A stretch of DNA of 64,000 bases from Saccharomonospora amisosensis. Its GTDB lineage: Bacteria > Actinomycetota > Actinomycetes > Mycobacteriales > Pseudonocardiaceae. Each line of letters begins with the position of its first letter. Position 1 is the stretch's first letter. The notes under the pieces were generated by a model that saw only the letters and a program-made list of their open reading frames with translations, did no database searches and was not told the DNA's origin. Shown here in pieces: positions 17,523-25,880 of this stretch. The DNA lies in the NCBI RefSeq assembly GCF_011761185.1, contig NZ_JAAOYM010000001.1, positions 4,712,001 to 4,776,000 on the forward strand, given 5' to 3'. The position numbers and the translations under genes were made by a program.

Positions 17523-19400
17523 ATGGCACGCATCGTCGAGACCGCGACCGGAGAGCTACCCGAAGTCGATGTCGACCCGGTAACCCTCGACCTCATCGAG
17601 AACGGGCTGCGCAACGCCCGCTACGAGATGGACGAGGTGCTGTTCCGCACGGCGCTTTCCCCCGGAATCCGCGAGCAGCACGACGAGTTCCCGCTGATCG
17701 GCGACCCGAGCGGGAAGATGGTAGTAGGCCAGTTCGGACTGTCCGTTCCGGACTTCCTCGAAGGGTTCGACGACACCATCGAGGAGGGTGACATCCTGCT
17801 GACGTCGGACCCCTACGCTTGCGGTGCCGCGATCAGCCACGCCAACGACTGGCTGCTGGTGATGCCCATCTACCACGAGGGCAGGCTGGTGGGTTGGGCA
17901 TCGATGTTCGGTCACATGTCCGACGTCGGTGGCAAGACCCCCAGTTCGATGCCAACCGACGCCCGCACCATCTACGAGGAGGGCGTGGTCATCCCACCGT
18001 TCAAGCTTTACCGCGCGGGCGAACTCAACAGCGACGCGTTGAAGATCATCCTGAACCAGGTGCGGATGCCGGACTGGAACCGGGCGGACCTCAACGGGCT
18101 CGTCGCGGCCTGCCGCACGGCGGGGCGCAGGGTTGTCGAGATGTGCGAACGCTTCGGCACCGCCACCTACCTCTCCGCGCTCGACGCGCTGCTACAACGC
18201 AACTACGACGCGATGAAGGTGTTGCTGCGTTCGGTGTTCGAGGATGGCAAGACCATCAGTTTCACCGACTACATCTGCGACGACGGGGTGGGCAACGGGC
18301 CGTACGAGCTGAAACTGTCGCTGACCCGCCACGGCGACAAGGTGCACCTTGACTTCGCCGGCAGCTCACCGCAGGCCGAGGGGCCGGTGAACTACTACAT
18401 CAACGAGAACCTCACCCGGATGTTCTTCGGCATCTACATGATCACGGTGGCTGACCCGCAGATCCTGTGGAACGACGGGTTCTACCCGCTGGTGGATGTC
18501 ACCATCCCGGACGGTTCCTACTGGAAGCCGAAGCACCCGGCATCCCTCAACGGCCGAAACCACGGCATTGGCCGGGTGTTCGACCTCTTCGGCGGGCTGC
18601 TGGGGCAGACGAACCCGGCGTTGCTCAACGCGGCCGGGTTCTCCTCAAGTCCGCACTTCATGTACTCGGGGCACTACACCTCGGGCGAGCGCAAGGGCGA
18701 GTGGTTCCAGCTGTACTCGATCGGGTTCGGCGGCATTCCCGGCAGGCCACTCGGTGACGGCCCGGACGGGCATTCGCTGTGGCCGAGCTTCGTCAACATC
18801 CCCTGCGAGTACCTGGAGTCCTACTATCCGCTGCGTATCGAGCGCTGGGAAACCGTCGCCGACACCGGTGGTGCGGGCCTGCACCGTGGCGGCAACGGCG
18901 TCGACGTGACCTACGTGTTCGAGGAGCCGGGCACGATCGCGATTCATGACGACCGGTGGCTGACCTACCCGTGGGGCGTCAACGGCGGAACGCCGGGAGC
19001 ACGCGGCAGGAAATGGCTCGAGCGAGCCGACGGCACCGCCCAGATGCTGCCGAGCAAGTGTCACGACGTGCCGGTTCGTCCTGGCGACGTGCTGCACTTC
19101 GTCACCTGGGGTGGTGGCGGCTGGGGTGACCCGCTGCGGCGCGACCCGGAACTGGTGGCGCTCGAGGTGGCGCGTGGTCTGGTGACGGCCGAAGGGGCGC
19201 GCCGCTACGGCGTCGTGCTGGACGCCGACGGTGCCGTTGACCAGGCTGCGACCGACGCGCTGCGGGAGGAACTGCGAGCGGCCAGGCCCGCGGCGCTGCC
19301 GGTTTTCGACATGGGACCGCCGATCGAGGAGCTGCTGGCCCGCTGTGAGGAGGAGACCGGGTTGCCCGCACCGAAGCGCCCGCGGTGGTCGACGACATGA
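17523..19400 (+). CDS. hyuB: N-methylhydantoinase B subunit (HyuB)
   Basis: A 625-residue partner of HyuA. It shows the family motifs DPVTLDLIENGLRNARYEMDEVL, the SHANDW and FGHMSDVGG segments, the CxxLNGRNHG-like region and the C-terminal GGGGWGDPL. It begins 3 nt after the hyuA stop and overlaps the amidohydrolase gene by 4 nt (ATGA), so the three are co-translated. It is longer than many HyuB proteins through a C-terminal tail. Confidence 0.93.
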   Translation: MARIVETATGELPEVDVDPVTLDLIENGLRNARYEMDEVLFRTALSPGIREQHDEFPLIGDPSGKMVVGQFGLSVPDFLEGFDDTIEEGDILLTSDPYACGAAISHANDWLLVMPIYHEGRLVGWASMFGHMSDVGGKTPSSMPTDARTIYEEGVVIPPFKLYRAGELNSDALKIILNQVRMPDWNRADLNGLVAACRTAGRRVVEMCERFGTATYLSALDALLQRNYDAMKVLLRSVFEDGKTISFTDYICDDGVGNGPYELKLSLTRHGDKVHLDFAGSSPQAEGPVNYYINENLTRMFFGIYMITVADPQILWNDGFYPLVDVTIPDGSYWKPKHPASLNGRNHGIGRVFDLFGGLLGQTNPALLNAAGFSSSPHFMYSGHYTSGERKGEWFQLYSIGFGGIPGRPLGDGPDGHSLWPSFVNIPCEYLESYYPLRIERWETVADTGGAGLHRGGNGVDVTYVFEEPGTIAIHDDRWLTYPWGVNGGTPGARGRKWLERADGTAQMLPSKCHDVPVRPGDVLHFVTWGGGGWGDPLRRDPELVALEVARGLVTAEGARRYGVVLDADGAVDQAATDALREELRAARPAALPVFDMGPPIEELLARCEEETGLPAPKRPRWSTT

Positions 19401-20014
19401 GTTCGGGGCCGCACGGTAAGGCGTTCTCCGGCAGGGTCGGCTGGGGCGGCAGCCCTGCGCTGGTAGTGATCGACATGGTGCGCGCCTACACCGAGCAGGG
19501 TGGACCGTTCCTGCTCCCAGAACCCGCACCCGCGATCGCGGCGACGGCTGAACTGGTGGAAGCTGCCCGCTCGGCGGGGCACCCGGTGTGCTGGACGGTG
19601 GTGAAGTACGCGGCCGGGATGGCGGACGGCGGCCTGTTCGCGCGCAAGGTGCCCGCACTGGCCGCCTTCGCGGAGGACGCAGAGGGCGACTGGGGCGCCA
19701 TCGCGCCGCCGCTTCGGCCGCGCCGGGGTGAACCGGTGGTGGTCAAGCAGTACGCCTCGGCGTTCTTCGGCACCTCCCTGGCCTCCACGCTGCACGCGCT
19801 GGGTGTGGACACGGTCGTGCTCGCCGGGTTCTCCACGTCCGGGTGCGTGCGGGCCTCCGCCACCGACGCGCTGTGCCACGGGTTGCGCCCGCAGGTGGTC
19901 CGCCAGGCCTGCGCGGACCGCTCCCCTCAGCTGCACGAGGCCAACCTCGCTGACCTCGACGCCAAGTACGCCGACGTGGCCGAGTTGGAGGAGGCACTCA
20001 CGCGGCTGGCCTGA
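19397..20014 (+). CDS. Isochorismatase-family amidohydrolase (N-carbamoylsarcosine amidase-like)
   Basis: A 205-residue cysteine hydrolase. The catalytic triad is visible as Asp in VVIDMVRAY, Lys in VVVKQYASAFFGT and Cys in GFSTSGCVRASATDA. The ending of that motif and the coupling to hyuAB fit N-carbamoylsarcosine amidase, which hydrolyses the N-carbamoyl amino acid made by the hydantoinase. HyuAB plus this enzyme would convert N-methylhydantoin to sarcosine, CO2 and ammonia. The substrate is inferred from context. Confidence 0.85.
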   Translation: MSSGPHGKAFSGRVGWGGSPALVVIDMVRAYTEQGGPFLLPEPAPAIAATAELVEAARSAGHPVCWTVVKYAAGMADGGLFARKVPALAAFAEDAEGDWGAIAPPLRPRRGEPVVVKQYASAFFGTSLASTLHALGVDTVVLAGFSTSGCVRASATDALCHGLRPQVVRQACADRSPQLHEANLADLDAKYADVAELEEALTRLA

Positions 20015-20044
20015 GAGCGCTGACCGGCCCGAGATCTCGGCGGG

Positions 20045-20782
20045 TCACGAAAGGCGGCGTGCCTGCGCCACGCGCCGCGCCGCCTGTTCGACCAGGGCGG
20101 CGTTGCAGGCCGCGATGGAGCCGTCCGGCATTCGCAGCGTGTCCTCGAAACCGATCCGGGTCGCCAGCCGCCCGCTCACCGCATAGTCCAGCGCGGGCCA
20201 GGCCGTGTCGTCCTCGCCGTGCAGTAGCACCGCAACGGCAGGAGCGCGGTCCCGGATCGCGGTCAGCATCCGGGTAGCGAACTCGTGCACCCGCGCCTGG
20301 CTCAACCCGGCCGGCAACTCCAGCAGTACCCGCGCGCAGTTCTCACGCAACGGTGAGCGCAGCCAGGCCTCGACCGCGCCCTCGTGCCACAGCCCGGCCT
20401 CGATGGCGATGCCCCGTTCCAGCAGCGTCGAGGCCACCTCGTCGGCGCCGTCCTCATGCCAGTTCACCGACGCGAAGTCGGGCAGGTGAGTCCAGGAACG
20501 AACGGCCGAGAGACGTTGTCCCGGCTCGGGCAGTATCCAGGCGCCCGTCGTGAGACCTATTGGCAGTCCAGGGCACGCCGAGCGCACCCTGGCCACCGCC
20601 TCGTCCACGAATTCACGGTCGAGGGTGTCGAACCCGGAATGGTCCTTGCTGTGCAGGTGCACCGACTCGGCCCCGGCTGCGCGACACTCCCGCGCGTCGG
20701 CCGCGAGTGCGGCCGGAGTGCACGGCAGCCGAGGGTGGTCGACACGGCGGCGGGCACCGTTGAGGCAGACCTGGAGGAACAT
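20045..20782 (-). CDS. Beta-keto acid cleavage enzyme (BKACE, DUF849)
   Basis: A 245-residue TIM-barrel enzyme. It carries the BKACE zinc-site signature HLHSKD (in AESVHLHSKDHSG), the N-terminal LNGARRR, and the later SVNWHEDGADEV segment. Family members use acetyl-CoA to cleave a beta-keto acid, giving acetoacetate and a new acyl-CoA; the best known is the 3-keto-5-aminohexanoate cleavage enzyme of lysine fermentation. As last gene of the operon it may supply or consume an amino-acyl-CoA. It is somewhat shorter than the usual ~270-300 residues. Convergent with the amidase at 20014. Confidence 0.82.
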   Translation of the reverse strand: MFLQVCLNGARRRVDHPRLPCTPAALAADARECRAAGAESVHLHSKDHSGFDTLDREFVDEAVARVRSACPGLPIGLTTGAWILPEPGQRLSAVRSWTHLPDFASVNWHEDGADEVASTLLERGIAIEAGLWHEGAVEAWLRSPLRENCARVLLELPAGLSQARVHEFATRMLTAIRDRAPAVAVLLHGEDDTAWPALDYAVSGRLATRIGFEDTLRMPDGSIAACNAALVEQAARRVAQARRLS

Positions 20783-20802
20783 CGACCCCTCGGAGGCATT
20801 GC

Positions 20803-22044
20803 TCAGGCAACGGCGACCTTCACGATACCCGCGGCCGACTGCGCCGAAACCAGCGCGTGGCCCGCGGAAGGCCCGCGAGCGAGCACATATCCGATGCGGC
20901 TCCAGGAGTTCTTCAGCCCGCTGGTGGCATCTCCTGGACCTACCGTCACCCTCACCTCCAGCACGTCGCTGGCGGCGGCCGCGTCAGCGACACCGTCCAC
21001 CGATGTGACAGCTCCCGGCTCGGCGCAAAGAAACCAGATCGCCGCCGCGGCCGTGCTGGCCTCGGGTAGCTGCGGCCGTTCGCCTCGCATGATCGACAAC
21101 CAGGCTCGCACGAAGTCGAACCCCCATGCGTGGCTGATGAGGGCGGTGATGTTGTCGCCGGGAAGTCTGCCCGCGCACTCGATGAGGTGAGGCAGGCCGT
21201 CGGTGATGATCCACTCGGAGTGCAGCACCGCCGTGCGTACCCCGGCCAGGCGAGCCATCCGGGAAACCGCCGACAGCAGCCGTCGCCTCGGCGGGCCGTC
21301 CAGCCCGGCTGGCGCCGCGTGCCCCAGTTCCACCGGGTGTTCACCGGCCGCGACGGTCTTCGCCGTCACGTTGCAGAACACCACCTCCCCTTCGATCACG
21401 AACGACTCCACACTGAACTCCGGACCCGTCAGTCGTTGCTCGACCAGCAGGCGTGGCGGTGTGATCGACGACGCTCGAAGCGGGTCACCGGAGAAGTCGT
21501 CGAACTCGCCGCGGTAGCGCACGACGTCGCTCATGTTCGAACAGCGGAACACGCCCGCGCTCGCCTGACCGTTGGACGGCTTCAACACCACGGCACCACC
21601 GAACTGCTCCGCGAAGTCCAGCAGCTGCTGCTCCGACGATGGGCAGTTCCATCGGGGCTGCCGCACGTGGCCGTCCATGCGGGCACGCAGCACGTCCTTG
21701 TTCCGTAGCGTGTGGCCTGCCCTCGCCCCTGCCCCTGCGAGTCCCCACAGGTCGGCCAGCTCGGCGGTGGCGCGCACCGCGTATTCCGACCCGGGCAGCA
21801 CCGCCCGCACGCCGCTGGGCCGTTCCACGGCGGCGCCGCCATGGCTGGGCCAGTCCTCCGACTGGTACGGCGCAGGCAGTACCTCCCGCAGGCAGGCGTG
21901 CTTCATGTGGGCGCGGTCCAACTGCCTGCGCTCGATGACCTCCGGCTCCTCGATGACGACTACCGAACGATCCGCGACCAGACCGGAAAGCAGATCCAGC
22001 AGGAACTCCGTGTATCCGACGACGACCGTCTCCGCCCCGTTCAT
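20803..22044 (-). CDS. ATP-grasp amino acid/peptide ligase (second)
   Basis: A 413-residue ATP-grasp protein. The N-terminal pre-ATP domain carries VVVGYTEFLLDLL. The ATP lid has VVLKPSNGQASAGVF and LLVEQRLTGPEFSVESFVIEG, and magnesium-binding LIECAGRLPGDNI comes near the C-terminus. This is the arrangement of carboxylate-amine ligases of the BacD/dipeptide ligase type, which activate a carboxylate as acyl-phosphate. The ATG follows GGGAGGTGAGCTAG. It probably makes one amide bond of the cluster product. Confidence 0.85.
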   Translation of the reverse strand: MNGAETVVVGYTEFLLDLLSGLVADRSVVVIEEPEVIERRQLDRAHMKHACLREVLPAPYQSEDWPSHGGAAVERPSGVRAVLPGSEYAVRATAELADLWGLAGAGARAGHTLRNKDVLRARMDGHVRQPRWNCPSSEQQLLDFAEQFGGAVVLKPSNGQASAGVFRCSNMSDVVRYRGEFDDFSGDPLRASSITPPRLLVEQRLTGPEFSVESFVIEGEVVFCNVTAKTVAAGEHPVELGHAAPAGLDGPPRRRLLSAVSRMARLAGVRTAVLHSEWIITDGLPHLIECAGRLPGDNITALISHAWGFDFVRAWLSIMRGERPQLPEASTAAAAIWFLCAEPGAVTSVDGVADAAAASDVLEVRVTVGPGDATSGLKNSWSRIGYVLARGPSAGHALVSAQSAAGIVKVAVA

Positions 22045-22060
22045 CTAGCTCACCTCCCCT

Positions 22061-23146
22061 TCACGCGAACACCGGCTGGAAGCCGGGTGACACGGTGAGC
22101 CGCGAGGGCACCACGGGAATGGCCAGCGCGACAGAAGGCCTGGGACTCGCTCCTCGCTTGCGCTTGACCTCGTCCGCCGTCACCGAGAAGTCCAGTTCGC
22201 GGACACCGGTCTGGTAAGCCCACCGGATCACGGCGTGGTAGACCAGCCCGAAGTAGAGCGGCACCCCGGCGTGCTCGTCGCCGAGCCCGACCTGCCGCGC
22301 CCAGGCGCGCTCGCCGTGGCGGATCAGCGACACGAAGCCCGCCCGCTGCCCTCTGCCGTCGACAGCGAAGGCGATCCATGCGCGGTCACCAAGGACGGCG
22401 AGGTAGGCCTCGTGCAGCCTGCGCGCGGCCACGCTGCCGTAGTCGTGCCCGTGCTTGCGGTACTGCGCCAGCTCCAGCGGGACGATCCAGTCGATGTCGG
22501 TTTCCCGAAGCTCCCGCCACTCGAAGCCAAAGTCCGCCAGCTTGCGCATGGTGGCCTTCTCGTTGAACCGGACCTTGCGACCCAGCGAACCGAACCAGTC
22601 GTCGAACGAGTTGCCCGGCAACCGCAGCGACCACGACGGCGCCGAGGGGAAGCGCAGGCTCGGCAGGCCTGCGCCCCGGGCGAGATCCGTGGCGACGCTC
22701 TCGTCCACAAAGGACAGCAGCAGGCTGCTGTACCCTTCGCTCACGGCATGGTCGCGCACGGTGTTCATCAGTCGTTCGACGATTGCCTCGCGGTCGGCCC
22801 CTGCCGCGTTGACCACGATGGAGGAGTGGCCAGGGCGCCGCCCGCCCACCAGCACCGAGGGCAGCATGCCGCTCGCAGGCGCCTCGGTGACGGCCATCTC
22901 ACGCAGGAACAGGTCGGCGCGGGCGTAGGGCCAGGCCGGGTCCGACGCGTGCGAGGTGCACAGGGTCGCGTACGCGACGCCGCCCGCCTCGGACGCTGCC
23001 CAGGCCAGCAGGGGTCGTGTCCCTGACGCGGTCTCCACCCGGAACCACTCGGGAGTGTCGTAGAGGTGTGCGGCCTGCTCGGCGCAACGCCGCACCGGCG
23101 CGGGCGCGTCGGCGAAACTAACGCTGATGCCCGATCGCGGTGTCAT
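22061..23146 (-). CDS. FemAB/GNAT-like acyltransferase (BioF2-type domain)
   Basis: A 361-residue protein with a duplicated GNAT fold. The second half (SFDDWFGSLGRKVRFNEKATMRKL, GHDYGSVAARRLHEAYL, AGFVSLIRHGERAW, PLYFGLVYHAVIRWA, ELDFSVTADEVKRKRG) matches the acetyltransferase_6/BioF2-like family related to FemAB. FemAB enzymes form peptide bonds using aminoacyl-tRNA; others use acyl-CoA. The start ATG behind AAAGGAGAATCCC lies inside the end of the MFS gene (29-nt overlap). In this cluster it could add an amino acid or acyl group. Confidence 0.78.
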   Translation of the reverse strand: MTPRSGISVSFADAPAPVRRCAEQAAHLYDTPEWFRVETASGTRPLLAWAASEAGGVAYATLCTSHASDPAWPYARADLFLREMAVTEAPASGMLPSVLVGGRRPGHSSIVVNAAGADREAIVERLMNTVRDHAVSEGYSSLLLSFVDESVATDLARGAGLPSLRFPSAPSWSLRLPGNSFDDWFGSLGRKVRFNEKATMRKLADFGFEWRELRETDIDWIVPLELAQYRKHGHDYGSVAARRLHEAYLAVLGDRAWIAFAVDGRGQRAGFVSLIRHGERAWARQVGLGDEHAGVPLYFGLVYHAVIRWAYQTGVRELDFSVTADEVKRKRGASPRPSVALAIPVVPSRLTVSPGFQPVFA

Positions 23147-24365
23147 GGGATTCTCCTTTCTGGTGCGCGATGGTGAACAGTGCCGCCGCGAGGCAGACTG
23201 GGGCGAGCGTGGTCAGCAGCGCCGCGTCGACGCCGAGCCACGTGATGCCCAGCCCTGCGACGAGCGATCCGACGGGGAAGGCGCCGAACGCGATGAGCCG
23301 GTACGCGGCCGTCACCCGGCCAAGCAGGTGAGCGGGGACGACCGACTGCCGGTAGGAGACGGTGACGACGTTGACGAGCACGAGCCCGCCGGTCATGGCT
23401 GCGCCCACGCCGACGACCCAGCTGTTGTCGGTTATGCCGCCTGTCGAGAATCCCACTGCCAGGCCTGCCACCCCGGTCAGCAGCACCCGGCAGGCACCGA
23501 AGCGAGCGATCAGCCGCGCGGATACGCCACCGAGCAGCAGGCAGACCAGCCCCGACGCTCCCCAGTACAACCCGAGCGTCACCTCGCCGTCGTCGGGTCC
23601 GACCACCTTGAGCGGCAGCCCGCTCTGGAAGACGGCGTAGGCCAGGTTCAGCAACCCGACAGCCACCGCGAACAGCCGCAGCTTCGGCACGGCCAGCAGG
23701 TGCCGCAACCCGTCGGTGACCCGCAGCGGCCGGTCGCGGTCCCTGGGTACCGCCGATCGCGGCAGCGGCCAGGTGCCCAACGCGGCCGCCACGTAGAGCA
23801 CCCCAACCACGACCAGACCCGCGGCAGGCGAAACGGCGGCGACGAAGCCTGCGCACGCGGGCCCGATGAGGAGGTTTGTGGACAGTTCGGTCGACTGCAG
23901 GGCACCGTTGGCGCGAACCAACTCCGTGCGCGGCACTACCGAGGGTGTCAAGCTGTGCGCGGTGGTGTCACCGATGGTTTCGGCCGAGCCGACACAAAGC
24001 GCACAAGCCACCGCCACCGGCACGAGTGGCCAGTCCAGCGTGACGGCGGCGGCGATCGTTGCCACGGCCCCGCCGCGCAGGCCGTAGGACAGCGCGAGCA
24101 GTCCACGCCGGTCGAACCGGTCGGCCAGCACACCGGCGTGCAGGGTCAGCACCGCCCACGGCAAGCGGGAGGCGCCGAGCACGAGGGGCACGCTCGTCAG
24201 CGGGGCGCCACTGACGATGAGCACGACGGGGAGCACCACCTGAAAGACCCCGTCGGCGAGGTTCGCGAGCCCCACCGCACCCCACAGCGACAAGAAGTCG
24301 CGGTTACGCCGCAGCGACGACCGCGCCGTACCCTCGGAGGTGCCGCCTGCCGCGAGCGTGGTCAC
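23118..24365 (-). CDS. MFS transporter, probable product exporter
   Basis: A 415-residue protein with about twelve hydrophobic helices and the MFS loop motif VLADRFDRRGLLALS between helices 2 and 3. The N-terminal RRNRDFLSLWGAVGLANLADGVFQVVLP is typical of MFS-3/enterobactin-exporter-like proteins. GTG start overlapping the thioesterase stop (GTGA). Position inside the operon suggests export of, or self-protection against, the product. Confidence 0.88.
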   Translation of the reverse strand: MTTLAAGGTSEGTARSSLRRNRDFLSLWGAVGLANLADGVFQVVLPVVLIVSGAPLTSVPLVLGASRLPWAVLTLHAGVLADRFDRRGLLALSYGLRGGAVATIAAAVTLDWPLVPVAVACALCVGSAETIGDTTAHSLTPSVVPRTELVRANGALQSTELSTNLLIGPACAGFVAAVSPAAGLVVVGVLYVAAALGTWPLPRSAVPRDRDRPLRVTDGLRHLLAVPKLRLFAVAVGLLNLAYAVFQSGLPLKVVGPDDGEVTLGLYWGASGLVCLLLGGVSARLIARFGACRVLLTGVAGLAVGFSTGGITDNSWVVGVGAAMTGGLVLVNVVTVSYRQSVVPAHLLGRVTAAYRLIAFGAFPVGSLVAGLGITWLGVDAALLTTLAPVCLAAALFTIAHQKGESHDTAIGHQR

Positions 24366-24754
24366 GGCTTCCGCTCCCGCAGCGCCGCCACCATCCGGTC
24401 GCGCTTGACCACCGCGCGGGTGTGGCTTGCTCGGTAGACCACTCCCGCCGAGTCAACCGCGCGCACGTCGAACGTGGCCTTGCCACGGTCGGCGCCGGTG
24501 AGTTCGGCGGTGACCCGTACGGTTTCGCCCAGTCCGGTCGGGGCCAGGTGCTGGACACCCTCGTGCCCGGCACCCACCGTGAGCTCCCCTACGGCCAGTG
24601 CGGGGGCCATCAGGTTCATAGCGACCAACTCGGTCCACCACAGCACGATCGGGGTCGCCAGTACCGGGAGGTCATTGGCCCAGCTGGTGGCCAGATGCTC
24701 GTCCCGTACCTGGAATTCCTCGACTCGGGTGTCTCCGACCGCCCAGCAAGCCAT
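24362..24754 (-). CDS. Hotdog-fold thioesterase (FlK-like)
   Basis: A 130-residue single hotdog domain. It resembles the fluoroacetyl-CoA thioesterase/FlK group: an N-terminal strand with VLATPIVLWWTELVAMNLM, then GHEGVQHLAPTGLGETVRVTAEL and a strand-rich C-terminus ending SHTRAVV. Such enzymes hydrolyse short acyl-CoA esters. It sits 1 nt after the acyl-CoA dehydrogenase and overlaps the MFS gene by 4 nt. It probably releases a CoA-bound intermediate as free acid. Confidence 0.78.
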   Translation of the reverse strand: MACWAVGDTRVEEFQVRDEHLATSWANDLPVLATPIVLWWTELVAMNLMAPALAVGELTVGAGHEGVQHLAPTGLGETVRVTAELTGADRGKATFDVRAVDSAGVVYRASHTRAVVKRDRMVAALRERKP

Positions 24755-24755
24755 C

Positions 24756-25847
24756 TCACGACACCGCCTCGAGATAGCGGTTCAACACGTTCTTGCGCTG
24801 CATCTCCGAGGTGCCGCCCGCGATGACCGTACCGAGTGCGTCCCGCACCGCCCGGGAGGCCGCCGATTCCTCGAACCCCGCGTGCCCGTAGACCCGCATG
24901 AGGTCCTGTGTGGTCTTGACCATCAGTTCGGTGCCGACGAACTTGGCCACCGAGCACAGTTCCTGCGCGTCGGCGGCCCGTTCGTCGAGCGCACGAAGCG
25001 CTCGCCGCGACACCGCCTCGGCCGTGCGCACTCCCATGATCGCGTCGGTGATCCGGCCCTGCACGTACTCGTACTCCAGGATCGGGCTGCCGAAAGCCAC
25101 CCGCTGCCTTGCGAACTTGATGGCCTTGATGATCTGCGGCTCCAGCCACCTTGCCGCGATCAGACCGTAGGTGGCGCGGTCGAAACTGATGACGTCGTAC
25201 AGCGTCGTGAGCCCGTTTCCCGGTTCGCCGAGCACGCTCTGCCGCCGCACCGGGGTGTCGGTGAAGGTTAGGCCGCCGGTCGGGCTGGAACGCAGCCCCG
25301 CGAGATTCTCCGTCTCGCCCCGCGAGACGGAGGGGTGGGAGAGGTTGACGACGAACAGCGTGATGTCGCGACGGCCGAGTTCGGGCAGCCTGCCCAGGAT
25401 CAGGCCACGGTCAGCGACGGGGCCGTTGGTGATGTGCCGCTTGCTGCCGGTGATCCGCCAACCATCCTCCGCGCTGACGCCGGAGAGCTGGCACCTGGAC
25501 ACGTCCGACCCGCCCTGTGCCTCGGTCAGCGCGGTCAGCCCGATGGAGCCCGACATCATCGAAGGCAACACCTTACGGTGCAGCCAGTCATTGCCGTGTT
25601 CCACAAGCGCTCGGAGGAATCCGCCGTGCGCGACCATCGAAAGCGCGAAGCCGAGATCCACCTTCACCGACGCGTCTGCGATGGCGTCGGCGAGGTCACC
25701 CCAGCAGCCGCCGTCACCACCGAGCCGTTCGGGTACGCCCCGCCGCCAGATTCCGGCCACGCTCAGCCTTCTCCAGGTGAGCCTGTCGAGGATGCCCAAC
25801 TCGTTCGCGCACGCCGAGCGGGCGACATCGATCTTGTCGAAAAGCAT
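24756..25847 (-). CDS. Acyl-CoA dehydrogenase
   Basis: A 363-residue flavoprotein with the domains of the family: LTEAQGGSDVSRCQLSG, WRITGSKRHITNGPVADRGLILGR, SFDRATYGLIAARWLEPQIIKAIKFARQRVAFG and IAGGTSEMQRKNVLNRYL. At the canonical catalytic-base position (YEGT in medium-chain enzymes) it has GGT, so the base must come from elsewhere, as in isovaleryl-CoA dehydrogenase. It would introduce an alpha,beta double bond in an acyl thioester of the pathway. ATG start behind GAAAGG. Confidence 0.86.
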   Translation of the reverse strand: MLFDKIDVARSACANELGILDRLTWRRLSVAGIWRRGVPERLGGDGGCWGDLADAIADASVKVDLGFALSMVAHGGFLRALVEHGNDWLHRKVLPSMMSGSIGLTALTEAQGGSDVSRCQLSGVSAEDGWRITGSKRHITNGPVADRGLILGRLPELGRRDITLFVVNLSHPSVSRGETENLAGLRSSPTGGLTFTDTPVRRQSVLGEPGNGLTTLYDVISFDRATYGLIAARWLEPQIIKAIKFARQRVAFGSPILEYEYVQGRITDAIMGVRTAEAVSRRALRALDERAADAQELCSVAKFVGTELMVKTTQDLMRVYGHAGFEESAASRAVRDALGTVIAGGTSEMQRKNVLNRYLEAVS

Positions 25848-25880
25848 GTCGAACCTTTCGTTGTTTGGTGGCCCGCGGAT

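Noticed and set aside
15431-17791. 786-codon frame overlapping hyuA and hyuB
   Set aside because: Arg-rich low-complexity product in the +1 frame of two well-recognised genes.
20014-20045. Strong terminator between the amidase and BKACE genes
   Set aside because: CCGAGATCTCGG is palindromic but has no loop and no U-tract. Too weak to list as a feature.
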